Assembly: GCA_036961445.1 (NCBI GenBank)
Contig: JBALVO010000092.1
Location: forward strand, 1 to 14,832
Reading direction: 5' to 3'
Length of the DNA stretch: 14,832 bases
From: JBALVO01 sp036961445
GTDB lineage: Bacteria; Pseudomonadota; Gammaproteobacteria; Pseudomonadales; Halieaceae
Below are positions 14,253-14,832 of the stretch, one piece after another. Numbering within the stretch: position 1 is the first letter of the stretch; every line of letters starts with the position of its first letter. The translations under genes were made by a program, and so were the position numbers. Below the pieces are notes generated by a model, which ran no database searches, was not told where the DNA came from, and saw only the letters and a list, made by a program, of their open reading frames with translations.

Positions 14253-14832
14253 CTAGAAGTCGTCTGCTGTAGGTGCCTGTATAAACGTAGTCTTATGCAT
14301 CGCCTGCTCACCTTTCCTGCGCGATGAGTTTTCTGTGACGCGAAAAATAATATCGTGGAAACGCAATTCGTCTTCATGACGCAGAGCCTGCCTGCCCACT
14401 GCAGGCTTACCATTTACCATGGTACCGTTGGCCGAACCCAGATCTTCCACGTAAAGACAGTCATCGACCACCTCCATCTTGGCGTGCTGGCGTGATACGT
14501 GCGGGGTGAGCATCGCGATGTCACACTCCAGCGCACGTCCCAGCAAAATGGACTCATTGATACCAAAACTCAAACCATTCAAGGGGCCGGTTTCTGCCTT
14601 TACCGACCAATGAACATCACTGGACTCTTCTCCCTTGCGAAAATAGGTAGACACGCCAGTACGACGACGATCATTAACCGGAGGGATGTTCGTTAAAACC
14701 CGACGCTCACTGAAGGAATCGGTGCGCACGATGCCATGCGAGGTGAACTGAAAAAACCAGGCAAGAGCGAATGTTACGGGAAAACCCAGTACGGCAAGGT
14801 AAAGCAGGTAGCGGGAAATCTCGTCCTGATCA
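14253..14832 (-). CDS. Membrane-anchored FHA-domain protein, 5' end outside the window
   Basis: The frame is open to the window edge, so the start lies beyond 14832. The 192 residues seen begin inside a membrane module: YLLYLAVLGFPVTFALAWFF, then a cytoplasmic THR-x-x-G-I-x-R-like turn (TSHGIVR). This resembles the final helix of the GFP-x-x-x-x-LAW module of TPR-type adenylate cyclases. A linker of about 40 residues follows, then the FHA domain (about 75-165) with its phosphothreonine-binding residues: GR (98-99), SRQH (113-116) and LGSANGT (131-137). The 27-residue tail is basic and ends KTTFIQAPTADDF, with neighbouring Thr residues that could be phosphorylated. A GTG at 14729 could start a shorter 158-residue form, but the hydrophobic segment above it reads as coding, so the longer form is preferred. 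It converges on the PP2C gene and probably reads phosphothreonine made by the kinase. Confidence 0.85.
   Translation of the reverse strand, partial: DQDEISRYLLYLAVLGFPVTFALAWFFQFTSHGIVRTDSFSERRVLTNIPPVNDRRRTGVSTYFRKGEESSDVHWSVKAETGPLNGLSFGINESILLGRALECDIAMLTPHVSRQHAKMEVVDDCLYVEDLGSANGTMVNGKPAVGRQALRHEDELRFHDIIFRVTENSSRRKGEQAMHKTTFIQAPTADDF

Noticed and set aside
10788..14832. Calling the kinase/phosphatase/FHA genes a type VI secretion locus.
   Set aside because: No T6SS structural gene is in the window. The membrane anchors on the phosphatase and FHA protein also differ from the classical set.

Overview
The window reads as chromosomal DNA of a Gram-negative bacterium, most likely a free-living, possibly marine, gammaproteobacterium. 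The basis is Sec signal peptides with periplasmic products, a BarA/TorS-style hybrid kinase, a TonB C-terminal-like fold, a PpkA/PppA-type Ser/Thr kinase and phosphatase pair, and moderate GC with no codon-use break I could see. This placement is inference from protein style, and no marker gene for taxonomy is present. I found no tRNA, rRNA, CRISPR array, transposase or integrase.

Layout. (1) 1-793: one small secreted orphan protein on the plus strand (136-591), with a hairpin-forming inverted repeat ahead of it. (2) 794-5544, minus strand: a two-gene operon. A family-5 (peptide/nickel-type) solute-binding protein is followed, with a 4-base ATGA overlap, by a 1000-residue hybrid histidine kinase (HisKA-HATPase-REC-REC-HPt). 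No ABC permease or ATPase for the binding protein is in view, so the pair looks like a sensor rather than an importer. (3) 5545-6439: a sparse stretch with a strong sigma70-like promoter driving a small secreted six-cysteine protein (5962-6300). (4) 6440-9507, minus strand: a devB-devC-devA-type exporter operon (HlyD-like adaptor, DevC-type permease, ATPase). The ATPase carries an extra C-terminal TerB-like domain. (5) 9630-13058, minus strand: a transmembrane Ser/Thr kinase with a long extracytoplasmic repeat region, followed by a periplasmic protein with a TonB_C-like domain and ending at a good intrinsic terminator. (6) 13230-14165, plus strand: a PP2C phosphatase with a C-terminal membrane anchor, divergent from the kinase. 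(7) 14253-14832, minus strand: a membrane-anchored FHA-domain protein whose 5' end lies outside the window.

How the genes may work together. Kinase, phosphatase and phosphothreonine-binding FHA protein form a write/erase/read set, and all three appear membrane-tethered. The same trio controls type VI secretion in other bacteria, but no T6SS structural gene is visible here. The neighbouring DevBCA-TerB exporter and the TonB_C-like protein are plausible clients or partners. That link rests on proximity only. The most unusual items are the DevA-TerB fusion, the binding-protein/hybrid-kinase pair, and the membrane module on the FHA protein.
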